This document shows, piece after piece, positions 6,054 through 6,524 of a DNA stretch of 6,524 nt. The stretch is from Verrucomicrobiales bacterium (GTDB lineage Bacteria > Verrucomicrobiota > Verrucomicrobiia > Limisphaerales > SXQI01), in contig SXQI01000272.1 in NCBI GenBank assembly GCA_005793025.1, positions 1-6,524 of the forward strand, given 5' to 3'. How positions within the stretch are numbered: position 1 is the first letter of the stretch; every line of letters begins with the position of its first letter. Below the pieces are notes generated by a model, which ran no database searches, had not been told where the DNA came from, and saw only the letters and a program-made list of their open reading frames with translations. Made by a program: the position numbers and the translations under genes.

Positions 6054-6524
6054 TTATCGAATAAATGATTGAGCAAAATCTGCCGCTACATTGGACGAGA
6101 CAACCCGTTTTTGATGGGTAGATTTTGCAATCTTCTCCTGCAACGCAGCCTCGTAAAGACCTCCATCAAGCGGCAAAGTAACCGTCCGATCAGTCCACGT
6201 TGAGTAAAGCGCAGCGTTGGCAAATTCAACCGATCTCAACCCTTCTTCGCCGGGAGCCAGCAGCGTTGTTCCATCTAAAATAGCCTCCGTGAAGTTCTGG
6301 ACAACCGCCGCATGTTGGTTGGTGGCATTGTCCGCAGGAATCTCGATATTCCAAACCTCGGGTCGTGCAAAACCACTCGTTGCGGTTTTACTAAATGTCC
6401 GCATGTCACTTTCATTTCGCGTGAAACTCAGGCGTCCGTTCTCCAGCACCACTTTCCCACGAGTGCCCGAAATCTCAAATCGGTTCGTCCCGGGTGCCTC
6501 ACCCGTACAAGTCACAAACAAACC
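6054..6524 (-). CDS. Gfo/Idh/MocA-family oxidoreductase, C-terminal part, 5'-truncated by window edge
   Basis: The frame is open to the window edge and gives 156 C-terminal residues; the rest of the gene lies beyond 6524. These proteins are NAD(P)-dependent dehydrogenases acting on sugars, inositols and related polyols, usually 330-400 residues long with an N-terminal Rossmann domain, absent here. What remains is the C-terminal alpha/beta domain: TGEAPGTNRFEISGTRGKVV near the start is the sheet strand and turn of the family, and GEEGLRSVEFANAALYSTW is the characteristic late helix in which a Gly-rich turn precedes the helix. The family call comes from these two stretches. It is the first of two genes in a - strand operon, 12 bp upstream of an isomerase-like gene, consistent with a shared sugar-oxidation route. 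The TTG near 6521 is internal and is not a start. The catalytic Lys (EKP-type motif) cannot be checked. Confidence 0.88.
   Translation of the reverse strand, partial: GLFVTCTGEAPGTNRFEISGTRGKVVLENGRLSFTRNESDMRTFSKTATSGFARPEVWNIEIPADNATNQHAAVVQNFTEAILDGTTLLAPGEEGLRSVEFANAALYSTWTDRTVTLPLDGGLYEAALQEKIAKSTHQKRVVSSNVAADFAQSFIR

Noticed and set aside
1..6524. CRISPR arrays, insertion sequences, tRNA or rRNA genes.
   Set aside because: No regularly spaced repeats, transposase motifs, terminal inverted repeats or RNA-gene signatures were seen; coding density is almost complete.

Overview
The window carries the 3' part of a bacterial division and cell-wall (dcw) cluster on the + strand, facing a two-gene carbohydrate-type operon on the - strand. 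Base composition is about half GC. The gene order murB-ddl-ftsQ-ftsA-ftsZ, a divergent FtsZ, and a neighbouring pair of Gfo/Idh/MocA oxidoreductase and xylose-isomerase-like TIM barrel genes together suggest a member of the Verrucomicrobiota or a related PVC lineage. This assignment rests on family resemblance and remembered gene order, not on a search.

Region 1 (1-5118, + strand): a 5'-truncated murB (UDP-MurNAc synthesis), ddl (D-Ala-D-Ala synthesis), ftsQ (bitopic divisome protein with a POTRA domain), ftsA (actin-like membrane tether) and ftsZ (tubulin-like ring GTPase). The genes overlap by 4 bp (murB/ddl) and 8 bp (ftsQ/ftsA). The ddl stop lies 2 bp before the ftsQ ATG, and only 28 bp separate ftsA from ftsZ, so a single transcription unit is very likely. 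The first two gene products make peptidoglycan precursors. The last three build and anchor the division ring: the FtsZ tail peptide fits the FtsA-binding type, and FtsA ends in a basic, aromatic tail suited to membrane contact.

Region 2 (5119-5141): a 23-bp gap between convergent stop codons. It offers only weak hairpin potential and no clear intrinsic terminator.

Region 3 (5142-6524, - strand): the C-terminal part of a Gfo/Idh/MocA-family oxidoreductase, followed 12 bp later by a complete sugar phosphate isomerase/epimerase-like TIM-barrel gene. This looks like a small sugar or polyol oxidation/isomerisation operon whose substrate cannot be read from the sequence.

The most notable points are in otherwise intact essential genes. 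FtsZ has Tyr in place of the second T7-loop aspartate (E. coli Asp212) and an altered T2 loop. MurB has Cys at the usual catalytic Ser position. I found no wholly new system, mobile element, CRISPR array or RNA gene. No stretch over 300 bases lacks a gene.
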